The notes under the pieces: generated by a model
The model's database searches: none
What the model was told of the DNA's origin: nothing
Seen by the model: only the letters and a program-made list of their open reading frames with translations
Part shown: one piece after another, positions 8,632-16,617 of the stretch
How positions within the stretch are numbered: position 1 is the first letter of the stretch
Layout: every line of letters begins with the position of its first letter
Assembly (NCBI GenBank): GCA_017303655.1
Contig: JAFLCE010000006.1
Location: 1-64,000 of the forward strand
DNA length: 64,000 bases
Reading direction: 5' to 3'
From: Anaerolineae bacterium
Lineage (GTDB): Bacteria > Chloroflexota > Anaerolineae > Anaerolineales > Villigracilaceae
Program-made: the position numbers and the translations under genes

Positions 8632-10098
8632 TTACACCAACCCAACTTCTTTATTGAACTCGACGATCAGCTCGTCAATTTCATTTGCTTGTTTCTGGAC
8701 GCTGGTCCAGTAATCGGGCTGATACCACTGAGCTTGGATATCTTCGTAAGTCTTGCCTTGTTGTTCCACCCAGGTATAGTATTTCAAGTTATGTACACGG
8801 CGACGTTCGGGGTAGGTTAGCTCGAGCATATTGTCAATGGACTGTCCGTGCAGGTAGCGGGCGAAATCGGCGGCGGCGTTGACTTCGCTATATTCGCCGA
8901 ATTCCTGGTGCATCTCATGCAGGCGTGAGCGATACAAGTCCATCGAGTCGGTTAGGACGGTGATCATGATATCGTTCTCGTCCATCTCGTAATATTTGGC
9001 GGCTTTGATGCAGGAGAGCACGTTCGAGATGCCGGAGAAGCCGAGCAGATCGAGCTTGTTGACGACGTCTTCAGAAATACCCATCTTGACCAGATAGGCT
9101 TTGCCGTTCTCTTCATTGAACAAACGCGAGATGTTGACCACGGCATTATCGTCAATGGCGGTGACCATATCAGTGTTCTTAGTATTGTGAACCCACGGCA
9201 CATGCTTATCGCCGATGCCTTCGATGCGATGTGCGCCGAAGCCGTTCTCAAGCAGGGTCGGGCATTGCAGCGCTTCACTGGCGACGATCTTGCTATCGGG
9301 GAAGAGTTGCTTCATGTAATCGCCAGAAGCAATCGTGCCTGCCGAACCCGTCGCGGATGCGATGCCGCGGAAGCGCCCGTGTTTGCCAGCCACTTGCTTG
9401 AAGACTTCTTCCATGGCGTGACCGGTGACTTCGTAATGCCAGAGGTAATTGCCAAATTCCTGGAACTGGTCGAAGATCATCAGGTCCTGACCGGAGTTGC
9501 GCAGCTCCCAGCATTTATCAAAAATTTCTTTCACGTTCGATTCGGAGCCGGGGGTCTTGATGGTTTCGCCTGCGACTTTTTCCAGCCATTCAAAACGTTC
9601 TTTTGACATGCCTTCGGGCAAAATGGCGATTGATTCACAAGCGAGCAATGCGGAGTCATATGCACCGCCACGGCAGTAATTGCCAGTGGAGGGCCAGACG
9701 GCTTTCTGCGTGGTCGGGTCAAATTGACCGGTGACCAGGCGCGGCACTAAACATGAGAACGCCGCGCCGACTTTATGCGCGCCGGTGGGGAACCACTTGC
9801 CAACGATGGCAACGATGCGCGCCTTGACTCCCGTCAGCGAAGAGGGAAGCTCAACGAAGTTGACTCCGCCATAGGTCCCGCCAGAAGCGGTGGGTTGATT
9901 GTGCCAGTTGATCCGAAACAGGTTGCGCGGATGAATATCCCAGAGTCCGATCTTCGCCAATTCCTCTTTGACTTTGGCAGGAATTTTGGAAGGGTCTTTC
10001 ATTTGGGCGTAGGTGGGGATGATGATGTTGCGCTCTTTGGCGCGTTGAATGGCGCGGGCGCGCCGATCTTTATGGATGGTCAGGTCGATTGTGGTCAT
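8632..10098 (-). CDS. PLP-dependent fold-type II enzyme, cysteine synthase-like
   Basis: The 488-aa protein has the marks of the cysteine synthase / cystathionine beta-synthase superfamily. The PLP-lysine motif is TGAHKVGAAFSC (~residue 108), a substrate/phosphate segment reads STGNYCRGGAYDSALLA, and the Gly-rich loop is SATGSAGTIASGDY. It is longer than ordinary CysK (~310 aa), with a C-terminal extension after about residue 400 and an N-terminal one of ~60 residues. The exact substrate cannot be read from sequence; beta-elimination or beta-replacement on an amino acid is expected. GGAGG lies 6 nt before the ATG. The gene ends against a GTAGGGGCG repeat and appears monocistronic, with a palindrome at its promoter. 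Confidence 0.85.
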   Translation of the reverse strand: MTTIDLTIHKDRRARAIQRAKERNIIIPTYAQMKDPSKIPAKVKEELAKIGLWDIHPRNLFRINWHNQPTASGGTYGGVNFVELPSSLTGVKARIVAIVGKWFPTGAHKVGAAFSCLVPRLVTGQFDPTTQKAVWPSTGNYCRGGAYDSALLACESIAILPEGMSKERFEWLEKVAGETIKTPGSESNVKEIFDKCWELRNSGQDLMIFDQFQEFGNYLWHYEVTGHAMEEVFKQVAGKHGRFRGIASATGSAGTIASGDYMKQLFPDSKIVASEALQCPTLLENGFGAHRIEGIGDKHVPWVHNTKNTDMVTAIDDNAVVNISRLFNEENGKAYLVKMGISEDVVNKLDLLGFSGISNVLSCIKAAKYYEMDENDIMITVLTDSMDLYRSRLHEMHQEFGEYSEVNAAADFARYLHGQSIDNMLELTYPERRRVHNLKYYTWVEQQGKTYEDIQAQWYQPDYWTSVQKQANEIDELIVEFNKEVGLV

Positions 10099-10113
10099 TT
10101 GGGTGCCTCCTGA

Positions 10114-10138
10114 AATTTGTCAGACAAATTAAATTATA
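10114..10138 (-). promoter_or_regulatory. -10 box with overlapping operator-like palindrome
   Basis: Minus-strand TATAAT at 10138-10133 is followed by AATTTGTC-A-GACAAATT (10114-10130), an 8-bp perfect inverted repeat at the expected transcription start of the PLP-enzyme gene. A repressor site is inferred. Confidence 0.55.
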
Positions 10139-10204
10139 GCGCACATCGGTATAAATGGGTCATATCTTTTGAGATGGGAGGGAGTATAGTGATTCATAGT
10201 ACGT

Positions 10205-10265
10205 GTAGGGGCGACCCGCCCAGAGAGAGCAAAGTACTTTACAGGTATTGAAGGGTCGCCCTTAC
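10205..10265. repeat. GTAGGGGCGACCC repeat, variant copy
   Basis: The outer arms GTAGGGGCGACCC and GGGTCGCCCTTAC are inverted repeats with one mismatch, separated by about 35 nt. It shares the GTAGGGGCG end with the copies at 8552 and 10742 but has one long stem instead of twin hairpins. Confidence 0.75.
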
Positions 10266-10296
10266 TTACGATTGAACATTTGAGGAGATTTTAGAA

Positions 10297-10734
10297 ATGA
10301 ACAATGCAAAGACGAGTACTGTTTCAGGTTGTGTCATTTGGTTCTTGTTGATCGCGATCATCGGCAGCTGCGTCATGCCTGTATTCTTTCTGGCAGGGAC
10401 GTTGAGTTCCTTTACTGATTTCGCGGTCCAGACCATGGGCGGATGGTTATGCCCGGATGGGACGACGCCTGAAAAATATACCTATCAAACCACGATGAGT
10501 GATGAATACGGCAACCCGCGACCGGCAACCGCCTATGAACTTCATTGTGTGGATGCGAGTGGAGATGTGGTAAAAACCGACCCGATCGCTTATGCCTTTA
10601 TTTGGGTTGGCATCATCGCCCTGCTCGGCGTGGTGCTGACGGGTGTACTGGCATTCGTATTCGCCGTCCCTGGTGGGATGTTGGTGACGCGGCTGTTGAA
10701 TAAATTGCGTGGGTCGCGTAGTAATTCTGTGTAA
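10297..10734 (+). CDS. small two-helix membrane protein, hypothetical
   Basis: The 145-aa protein has one hydrophobic segment at residues ~10-35 (VIWFLLIAIIGSCVMPVFFL) and one at ~105-130 (IWVGIIALLGVVLTGVLAF). The outward loop of ~65 residues contains two Cys (WLCPDG and ELHCVD), possibly a disulfide. AGGAG at 10283-10287 sets the start. It lies between two GTAGGGGCG-family repeats (10205-10265 upstream, 10742-10807 just after the stop). No function is recognised. Confidence 0.75.
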   Translation: MNNAKTSTVSGCVIWFLLIAIIGSCVMPVFFLAGTLSSFTDFAVQTMGGWLCPDGTTPEKYTYQTTMSDEYGNPRPATAYELHCVDASGDVVKTDPIAYAFIWVGIIALLGVVLTGVLAFVFAVPGGMLVTRLLNKLRGSRSNSV

Positions 10735-10741
10735 TAAAAAC

Positions 10742-10807
10742 GTAGGGGCGGGGTCTCCCCGCCCTTGTGTATATATAAAACATTGGGCGCGGGGACCGCG
10801 CCCCTAC
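10742..10807. repeat. GTAGGGGCG twin-hairpin repeat, copy 2
   Basis: A near copy of 8552-8619 with the same outer arms (GTAGGGGCG / CGCCCCTAC), the first stem GGGG-tct-CCCC and the second stem GGGCGCGG / CCGCGCCC. The linker differs. It lies 7 bp after the stop of the 10297 gene. Confidence 0.85.
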
Positions 10808-10808
10808 A

Positions 10809-10919
10809 TCATTCCACGCCTTCCACCGCATTCCTCACGTCCTTCAAAATTTTCCCGCCTTCGCATTTCATCAATTCATCGAACAACCACAGCAAGGACT
10901 GGACCGCTTTCGAGCTAAG
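10809..10919 (-). pseudogene. orphan C-terminal gene tail
   Basis: In a frame different from the overlapping end of the 10915 gene, the minus strand reads LSSKAVQSLLWLFDELMKCE, then GGKILKDVRNAVEGVE and TGA (10811-10809). It looks like a natural protein C-terminus and has no start codon or upstream part. It is probably the tail of a gene cut off by the insertion that brought the 10915-12880 genes. The parent family is unknown. Confidence 0.45.
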
Positions 10920-11616
10920 GATGATCTTTTACGATGCTTTTACCATTATCCATTACTATGGATTTATAGTGTTCTTCAAATATTTCTTCTTGATCTATTA
11001 TTTCTTCCATTATCTGGTCAATGAAAGAACTTGCATTGATTTTCTTTGGATTTATCTTTTTTATGTTTATATCAAAATCTTTTATGCCTTGATTTGCCCA
11101 AGATATTATATTAGGCGGAGCGAGATGAATTCCGTATGACAAAGTTAGGAACAAGAATAATATTCCTAACTTTAAATTAATTCCTTCAATCACCTCAATT
11201 GATTTATCAGGTAGAAAAAGACGGTTTTCTGCATAAAAATGTAAGTAATCAAAATATGCTGCCGAAACCTTTTCCGTTGCTTCATCGATTTCCGCATTCC
11301 TTTCTTTTCCCTTACCTGGCGATGCAGAAAGAATATTTTTTGTTACTTCAGCTAGCTTATGTGAATTTTTCAGAAAAAGAAATATCTTCTGATGTAAAGC
11401 CTCCAAGGTTTCTATCTTTTTTTGATACGTTCTTGTGAATTTTGTCTGTTGTTCGAACAGTGTGTATTGAATATTTGCCCGAAACTCTTCCAATCTTTTA
11501 TTAAATGAATTTTCAATAGATTTTTGAATTAAATAAACAACAACTCCAGTAACTATGGCGCTCGTAAGGCTGGTAAAGAGAATTGTATTAATATCATGTG
11601 GATCTAAACCAAACAT
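10915..11616 (-). CDS. membrane-anchored coiled-coil hypothetical protein
   Basis: The 233-aa protein has one N-terminal membrane helix (residues ~10-32, ILFTSLTSAIVTGVVVYLI). A long charged helical region follows (IENSFNKRLEEFRANIQYTL, YQKKIETLEALHQKIFLFLK) and is likely coiled coil. A second hydrophobic stretch lies at about 150-165. Many accessory-region proteins share this one-helix plus rod shape; no specific family is claimed. The base composition is A+T-rich compared with core genes nearby. An AAGGTGAT-like SD precedes the start. It has the same orientation as the two small membrane paralogues upstream and may form an accessory unit with them. Confidence 0.65.
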   Translation of the reverse strand: MFGLDPHDINTILFTSLTSAIVTGVVVYLIQKSIENSFNKRLEEFRANIQYTLFEQQTKFTRTYQKKIETLEALHQKIFLFLKNSHKLAEVTKNILSASPGKGKERNAEIDEATEKVSAAYFDYLHFYAENRLFLPDKSIEVIEGINLKLGILFLFLTLSYGIHLAPPNIISWANQGIKDFDINIKKINPKKINASSFIDQIMEEIIDQEEIFEEHYKSIVMDNGKSIVKDHP

Positions 11617-11791
11617 GGGCTATATCACCTTTTTCTTTCCTGCTTTTGTAGTACTATTCAAAATGCTGTTTTCCGTTTGATAGTATTTGAATATGAGACG
11701 AAATCGACAATTTGGATCAATTGGCACATACGATGTGTTCTCATTCTTGTATTTGAATTTCAGTCAAGTTTTCTGTTTATGGAATACTGTT

Positions 11792-12232
11792 TTATACTAA
11801 GAAGTAAATAAGGAGCATTATAATTAATGGAGGAAGATAAAATGGTAAGATGCTCACAGAAGTTAAAACATTTATATAGCTGAATCTTTCACCTATATAG
11901 TTATGTACAGGAAATGTAAATGGTTTGATTTCAATTGTACTAAACCTTCCCCTAGTTAAATCATTGTATATTCCACGATACTTTCTTGCGGCTTGTATAT
12001 AGTAGGTATCCATAAGCCAAAATGTGATTATTGGTATTATTGCTAAAAGCGCAAATAATTTATTTTGAGTTGCCGATAACATGCTGGCAGCTATAAATGT
12101 AGAATGCCAACCTTTAATTTGAAATGAGTAAGCCTCAAGTTGTTGAATATCACTTTTTACTAATTCCATATGTTTTATTTGTTCTTCACTAAAATCTGAA
12201 TTGTTGATTTTTTTAACCATGATTTTACCCAT
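11792..12232 (-). CDS. small membrane protein, paralogue of 12440-12880
   Basis: The 146-aa protein has an N-terminal helix (FSEEQIKHMELVKSDIQQLE), two membrane segments as a hairpin (~45-70), the motif FWLMDTYYIQAARKYRGIYN, and a C-terminal hydrophobic pair. It is clearly homologous to the next gene upstream (EEQIKHxEx, FWxxDTYYxQxxRKxRGxYND). The layout recalls SLATT / S-4TM-type effector membrane proteins of nucleotide-signalling conflict systems, but this is only a suggestion. No nucleotidyltransferase or SLOG gene is adjacent. A second ATG at 12220 (MVKKINN) aligns better with the paralogue start. Strongly A+T-rich. Confidence 0.65.
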   Translation of the reverse strand: MGKIMVKKINNSDFSEEQIKHMELVKSDIQQLEAYSFQIKGWHSTFIAASMLSATQNKLFALLAIIPIITFWLMDTYYIQAARKYRGIYNDLTRGRFSTIEIKPFTFPVHNYIGERFSYINVLTSVSILPFYLPPLIIMLLIYFLV

Positions 12233-12402
12233 TCCCTTTCATCTTTAAATATTTATTTGCGGTTCATTCTTGGTGTCTGTCAAATTGCCAATCGAACAAC
12301 TGCTGAATTACACAGCGTTCTAAAGCGCCTCATCTTTCGTTTTCTCCTTCAAATAGCTGATAAAACAATGCCCGTCTGTCATGAAACACTCCCTGAATAA
12401 GC

Positions 12403-12432
12403 AGACCCTAAAGGTATGTGTCTTTAGGGTCT
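12403..12432 (-). terminator. hairpin after the 12440 gene
   Basis: An 11-bp perfect stem, AGACCCTAAAG / CTTTAGGGTCT, with an 8-nt loop, starts 8 nt beyond the minus-strand stop at 12440. The T-run is poor, so terminator activity is uncertain. Confidence 0.55.
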
Positions 12433-12439
12433 TGTAGTT

Positions 12440-12880
12440 TTACACAATGAAAAAGATTAACAGCAAAATTCCGATGACCAGAAGATACAGCGGTAGGATA
12501 GTCACTGACAGGAACACATCGCCGAATGAATATTTCCCGCCTTCGTATAAATTGATCGGCATGGCGAAGAGTTTGATCTCTTTCGGCTCTTTAGCGAGTC
12601 CGGTCACATCGTTGTAAACGCCGCGGAATTTTCGTTCTAGTTGTAGGTAGTATGTGTCCAAGCCCCAAAAAATGAGCGTTGGCAAAAGTGCCAGCAGCAC
12701 GAAATTCTTATTTCCGGTATTAGCAAACGACCCGAGTAGGGCAGTAACAAGGATCAACATCCAGCTTTTCATTTGGAAAGAGTTGGAGTTCATGCGGGTG
12801 ATCGCATCTTGAATAAATTCAAGATGCTTGATCTGCTCGTCTGAGAACGTAACCTGTGATTCTTCCTTATTCTTTGCCAT
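12440..12880 (-). CDS. small membrane protein, paralogue of 11792-12232
   Basis: Also 146 aa, with the same order of parts: N-terminal helix FSDEQIKHLEFIQDAITRMN, a hydrophobic hairpin (~45-75), FWGLDTYYLQLERKFRGVYN, then a C-terminal hydrophobic region. Its codon composition is closer to the core genes than that of its paralogue, so the A+T-rich copy may be the newer or diverged one. SD AAAGGGA precedes the ATG by about 7 nt. A hairpin separates the two genes, so they may be regulated apart. A membrane-targeting effector role is a guess from shape only. Confidence 0.65.
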   Translation of the reverse strand: MAKNKEESQVTFSDEQIKHLEFIQDAITRMNSNSFQMKSWMLILVTALLGSFANTGNKNFVLLALLPTLIFWGLDTYYLQLERKFRGVYNDVTGLAKEPKEIKLFAMPINLYEGGKYSFGDVFLSVTILPLYLLVIGILLLIFFIV

Positions 12881-12947
12881 GGCGTTTCCCTTTCGCTGTA
12901 AACGGATTTCCTCTCATTATACCCACCCTTCCCGCCATGGCATGGAC

Positions 12948-14081
12948 TTAAATTCCCAGCATCTTACTCACCACCGAAAGCAAAATTCCGCCCGCGATGA
13001 CGCTGCCCAATTGCCCGGCTGTATTCGCTCCCATGGCGTGCATGAGGATGAAGTTATCCGGGTCTTCGTCGTTGGCGGTCTTGGCAGCGAGACGTCCTGC
13101 CATGGGGAAGGCGGAGATGCCTGCCGCGCCGATGAGCGGATTGATCTTTCCACCCGAGAGTAACGACATCAATTTTCCAAACAATAAGCCAGCCACCGTA
13201 TCGAGCGCGAAGGCGAATAAGCCAAGGATCATGATCTTGCCGGTATCCAAATTTAAGAATCCCGCCGCGCTCATGGTCGAGCCAATAGCAAGACCCAGGA
13301 ACAGCGTGGCAATGTTGATGATCTCATTCTGTGCAGCATTGCTCAAACGGTCCACTACGCCGGAGACTTTCAATAAATTCCCCAGCATGAGCATGGAGAT
13401 GAGCGGAGTCGCTTCGGGCACGAGCAAACCAACCGTCAGAGTCAGCACGACTGGGAAGAAGATCAATGTCCGCTTGGAGATGGGCTTGGGGGCATAATCC
13501 ATTTTGATCAGGCGTTCTTTTTTCGTGGTCAGCAATCGCATCAATGGCGGCTGGATGATGGGAATTAAACTCATATAAGAATATGCCGCCACTGCAATGG
13601 GAGCGAGTAATTCCGGTGCAAGTTTTGTGGCGACAAAGATCGAGGTCGGTCCGTCAATTGCGCCGATCACGCCGATGGATGCGGCTTGATTCAAAGGAAA
13701 GCCCAAGGCAATAGCCAACATCAACGTGCCAAAGATGCCGAACTGTCCTGCCGCGCCGAGTAAGACCATGCGTGGTTGTGCCAGTAAAGGCGAGAAATCG
13801 ATCATGGCGCCAACGCCGATAAAGATCAACAACGGGAATAATTCTGTTTTGATGCCCGCGTCGTAGATCACTTTCGTCATGCCTTCGGCGGCGGTCATGC
13901 CTGCCAGCGGAATATTCGCCAGCAAACAGCCAAAGCCGATCGGCAATAACAATACGGGTTCGATTTCTTTGAAGACAGCCAAATAGATCAAGACCAACGC
14001 AGCAAAGATCATCACACCATTGCCAAGCGTGAAATTTGAAAAGCCTTTTAGCAACTCTGGTAATAGCTCGCCGAGGTTCAT
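12948..14081 (-). CDS. mmdB: Na+-translocating decarboxylase beta subunit
   Basis: This 377-aa integral membrane protein is the OadB/MmdB/GcdB subunit, which decarboxylates carboxybiotin and drives Na+ export. Conserved segments include IGVIGAIDGPTSIFVATKLA with the membrane Asp used for Na+/H+ coupling, GNLLKVSGVVDRL, and FPMAGRLAAKTANDED near the end. Length matches the family. The start ATG overlaps the stop of the biotin-carrier gene by 4 nt (ATGA), which shows translational coupling in the mmdADCB operon. With mmdA next door the substrate is most likely methylmalonyl-CoA, though oxaloacetate or glutaconyl-CoA decarboxylases share this subunit. Confidence 0.95.
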   Translation of the reverse strand: MNLGELLPELLKGFSNFTLGNGVMIFAALVLIYLAVFKEIEPVLLLPIGFGCLLANIPLAGMTAAEGMTKVIYDAGIKTELFPLLIFIGVGAMIDFSPLLAQPRMVLLGAAGQFGIFGTLMLAIALGFPLNQAASIGVIGAIDGPTSIFVATKLAPELLAPIAVAAYSYMSLIPIIQPPLMRLLTTKKERLIKMDYAPKPISKRTLIFFPVVLTLTVGLLVPEATPLISMLMLGNLLKVSGVVDRLSNAAQNEIINIATLFLGLAIGSTMSAAGFLNLDTGKIMILGLFAFALDTVAGLLFGKLMSLLSGGKINPLIGAAGISAFPMAGRLAAKTANDEDPDNFILMHAMGANTAGQLGSVIAGGILLSVVSKMLGI

Positions 14082-14515
14082 CCTGCAAACTCCACCAACG
14101 CTTGTTTGTGCGCCACGCTTTGTCCCTGGCTCACTAACACTTTTTCTATCGTGCCGCCGCGTGTCGAGCGGATGCTGTTCTTCATCTTCATCGCTTCGAT
14201 CACCAGCATCACCTGTCCCGCCGCCACGGTATCACCAGGCTTCACGAATAATTCAACGATGGTTCCCGGCAAAGGCGCGCTGAGGGAATTCCCACCAACA
14301 GGCAGATTCGCCACTGCAGCCGGACTCTGCGTAACGGGCTTAGTCTCCGCCTGCACGCCCGCCTCTACCTTGATTTGGGCTTGGTTGCTCGCTTCAGGCA
14401 TAATCTCAAACCGCTGCCCGTCTACAGTCACCACGACCGGGCGCGCGTTGATATTTTCGATCTCAACTTCATAGCTTTGGTTATTGACGTTAAGTTTATA
14501 TTTCATATTCCACAT
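14078..14515 (-). CDS. mmdC: biotin carboxyl carrier subunit of the decarboxylase
   Basis: A 145-aa biotin acceptor. The C-terminal ~75 residues form a biotinyl domain with IEAMKMKN, Lys110 being the biotinylated residue. The N-terminal part carries a short beta domain, and an Ala/Pro/Gln-rich flexible linker (~45-75) lets the biotin swing between the MmdA and MmdB sites. The ATG at 14515 lies only 3 nt from GGAG. The ATG at 14506 (MKYKLNVNN) has better spacing and may be the true start. A perfect 33-bp palindrome sits just upstream (14524-14556). The stop overlaps the mmdB start. Confidence 0.93.
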   Translation of the reverse strand: MWNMKYKLNVNNQSYEVEIENINARPVVVTVDGQRFEIMPEASNQAQIKVEAGVQAETKPVTQSPAAVANLPVGGNSLSAPLPGTIVELFVKPGDTVAAGQVMLVIEAMKMKNSIRSTRGGTIEKVLVSQGQSVAHKQALVEFAG

Positions 14516-14523
14516 TTCTCCAG

Positions 14524-14556
14524 AGACTTCGGAAGTCTTTAAGACTTCCGAAGTCT
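14524..14556. repeat. perfect 33-bp palindrome before mmdC
   Basis: Arms AGACTTCGGAAGTCTT and AAGACTTCCGAAGTCT are exact inverted repeats of 16 bp around one T. Each arm is itself nearly palindromic (AGACTTC-G-GAAGTCT), so one long or two short hairpins can form. It lies between the mmdD stop and the mmdC SD. Confidence 0.9.
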
Positions 14557-14563
14557 GGGTTGC

Positions 14564-14902
14564 CTAATGCCTTCTGAAATTTCCTTTTTCAGACATCTGT
14601 CTGGTGCGCATGCCCAATTGCCACGCCGAGACGATCGCCGTAGGCGGTTCTTCCAACGGATGTGCAGAGGATGCATCTTGTTCTGCCAACGCTATCGCCA
14701 CAGCGAGCAAAGCCACTTGCAGCTTCGAGTCTGCTTGGGTGGACGAATCAACTTCGGCTGAGTCAGAAGCGGGCTCTTTATCCGCAGTGAGTGCAGTTAA
14801 GATAACCATCATCAACCACAGCAGCAGGATCGCACCGAATACGAGTCCCATGCCGAGGGCAGTAATTTGGAGGGAGAGAGTGAAGTCATTCATATGATTC
14901 AC
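14564..14902 (-). CDS. mmdD: decarboxylase gamma/delta (OadG-like) subunit
   Basis: This 112-aa protein has one N-terminal membrane helix (ITALGMGLVFGAILLLWLMM, ~residues 10-35), followed by an acidic, Ala/Ser-rich tail and a basic C-terminus. This is the usual plan of OadG/MmdD, which anchors and assembles the carboxyltransferase with the membrane beta subunit. The GTG at 14902 shares one base with the mmdA TAG stop. An ATG at 14893 (MNDFTLSLQ) is the other possible start. Sequence conservation in this family is low, so the call rests on topology and operon position. Confidence 0.85.
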   Translation of the reverse strand: MNHMNDFTLSLQITALGMGLVFGAILLLWLMMVILTALTADKEPASDSAEVDSSTQADSKLQVALLAVAIALAEQDASSAHPLEEPPTAIVSAWQLGMRTRQMSEKGNFRRH

Positions 14903-16455
14903 TACACCGGAATATTCCCATGTTTTCTCGGCGGTGCTGGCGCGTACTTATCGCGTAATGCTGAAAGCGAAGCAATGATCTTCGGTCGCGATTCGCGCGG
15001 CTCGATGATGTCATCCACATAACCGGTGGAGGCGGAATAATACGGATTGTTGAACTTCTCGCGATATTCATCAGCGAGGCGTTTGCGTTCAGCGAGCGGG
15101 TCGGCAGCGGTTTCGATCTGTTTTCGATACAGAATATTTGCCGCACCTTCTGCGCCGATCACGGCAATTTCTGCCGAGGGCCATGCATAGGTGACATCGG
15201 TTCCGAGATACTTGCTAGACATAACCACATACGCGCCGCCATAGGCTTTGCGAGTGATGATACAAATTTTTGGCACCGTGGCTTCGGAGTAGGCGTAAAG
15301 CAATTTCGCGCCGTGACGGATGATGCCGCCGTGTTCCTGTGCGATGCCAGGCAGGAAGCCGGGTGAGTCAACGAAGGTAACGAGCGGAATATTGAAGCAG
15401 TCACACATGCGTACAAAGCGGGTCATCTTATCGGCGGCATCAATATCGATTACGCCTGCCATAATGGAAGGCTCCTGCGACACAATGCCCACGCTGTGTC
15501 CGCCGATGCGAGCTAAGCCAACGATGGCATTGCGCGCCCAATCAGGTTGAATTTCGAGGAAGGTGCCAGTATCAATGATTTTCTCAATGACCTGATGCAT
15601 CACATACGGTTCATTGGCTTCGAGCGGAATGATGCTGTTAAGTGATTCGTCCATACGGGAGAGTGCATCATTGGGTTGAACAAATGGTGGGTTCTCAACA
15701 TTGTTCGATGGTAAATAAGAAAGGAAATGCCGCGCCATATCCAATGCGGCTTTTTCACTGGGAACACTCAAATGCGCTACGCCGCTGACCGAGTTATGCA
15801 CGACTGAACCGCCCAATGACTCAGCGTCGATCACTTCACCTGTCACGGCTTTGATCACGTCTGGTCCGGTCAGGAACATGAACGATTGTTTCTCGACCAT
15901 GATGACTAAGTCTGTCAGAGCAGGGGAGTAGGCTGCACCGCCCGCGCATGGTCCGAGCATGACGCTCACCTGCGGCACTACGCCGGAGTATTGCGCATTG
16001 CGTCGGAAGATTTCTGCATATCCGCCCATCGAACGCACGCCTTCTTGAATGCGCGCGCCACCCGAGTCAATTAGTGAAATGAAAGGCACACCGTTGCGCA
16101 CGGCTAAGTCCATCACGCGGCAGATCTTGTGCGATTGCATCTCGCTTAGTGTTCCGCCATAAATTGTAAAATCTTGTGAATATAAATAAACTGTCCGCCC
16201 GTTGATCTGTCCGTAACCTGTGATGACACCGTCACCGTAAAACTTATCCTTTAGCAATCCCAATTCATCGCCTTGATGTGTGATGAACGGTTCGATCTCG
16301 TTGAAGGTGCCTGGGTCGAGCAGAGCATCGACTCGTTCACGTGCTGTCATTTTTCCCTTGGCACGTTGCTTGGCGTTGCGATCTTCACCGCCGCCTTCCT
16401 TTGCCTTCGCGCGGACTCGCCGCAGTTCCAAAATTCTTGGGTCTTCTTGGGTCAT
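14902..16455 (-). CDS. mmdA: methylmalonyl-CoA decarboxylase carboxyltransferase subunit
   Basis: The 517-aa protein belongs to the acyl-CoA carboxyltransferase family (MmdA/PccB). It moves the carboxyl group from methylmalonyl-CoA to biotin. Family segments include SGGARIQEGVRSMGGYAEIF, GPCAGGAAYSPALTD and SPGFLPGIAQEHGGIIRHGA, and the C-terminal half carries the second crotonase-like domain. PccB of propionyl-CoA carboxylase is very similar. The adjacent mmdDCB genes, and the absence of a biotin carboxylase gene, favour the Na+-pumping decarboxylase. First gene of the operon; AAGGA lies before the ATG. Confidence 0.93.
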   Translation of the reverse strand: MTQEDPRILELRRVRAKAKEGGGEDRNAKQRAKGKMTARERVDALLDPGTFNEIEPFITHQGDELGLLKDKFYGDGVITGYGQINGRTVYLYSQDFTIYGGTLSEMQSHKICRVMDLAVRNGVPFISLIDSGGARIQEGVRSMGGYAEIFRRNAQYSGVVPQVSVMLGPCAGGAAYSPALTDLVIMVEKQSFMFLTGPDVIKAVTGEVIDAESLGGSVVHNSVSGVAHLSVPSEKAALDMARHFLSYLPSNNVENPPFVQPNDALSRMDESLNSIIPLEANEPYVMHQVIEKIIDTGTFLEIQPDWARNAIVGLARIGGHSVGIVSQEPSIMAGVIDIDAADKMTRFVRMCDCFNIPLVTFVDSPGFLPGIAQEHGGIIRHGAKLLYAYSEATVPKICIITRKAYGGAYVVMSSKYLGTDVTYAWPSAEIAVIGAEGAANILYRKQIETAADPLAERKRLADEYREKFNNPYYSASTGYVDDIIEPRESRPKIIASLSALRDKYAPAPPRKHGNIPV

Positions 16456-16469
16456 GTCAAATCCTTTAG

Positions 16470-16496
16470 GTGAAAAATTTCACAAATAAAAGTATA
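16470..16496 (-). promoter_or_regulatory. mmd operon promoter with palindrome
   Basis: TATACT (-10) on the minus strand at 16496-16491 is followed by GTGAAATTTTTCAC (16483-16470), a 6-bp inverted repeat at or just after the expected transcription start. An operator is inferred. Confidence 0.45.
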
Positions 16497-16617
16497 ACAT
16501 CGGATGTCAGACAAGCTAGTGATGGAGGTCATATAGGAAATAGGATAATCCGCCTCCTCTTTTGTTTTGGGGTTGGTTTGGGACTATAGGCTTTTGCTAC
16601 ACTGTAAATTGATTCTG

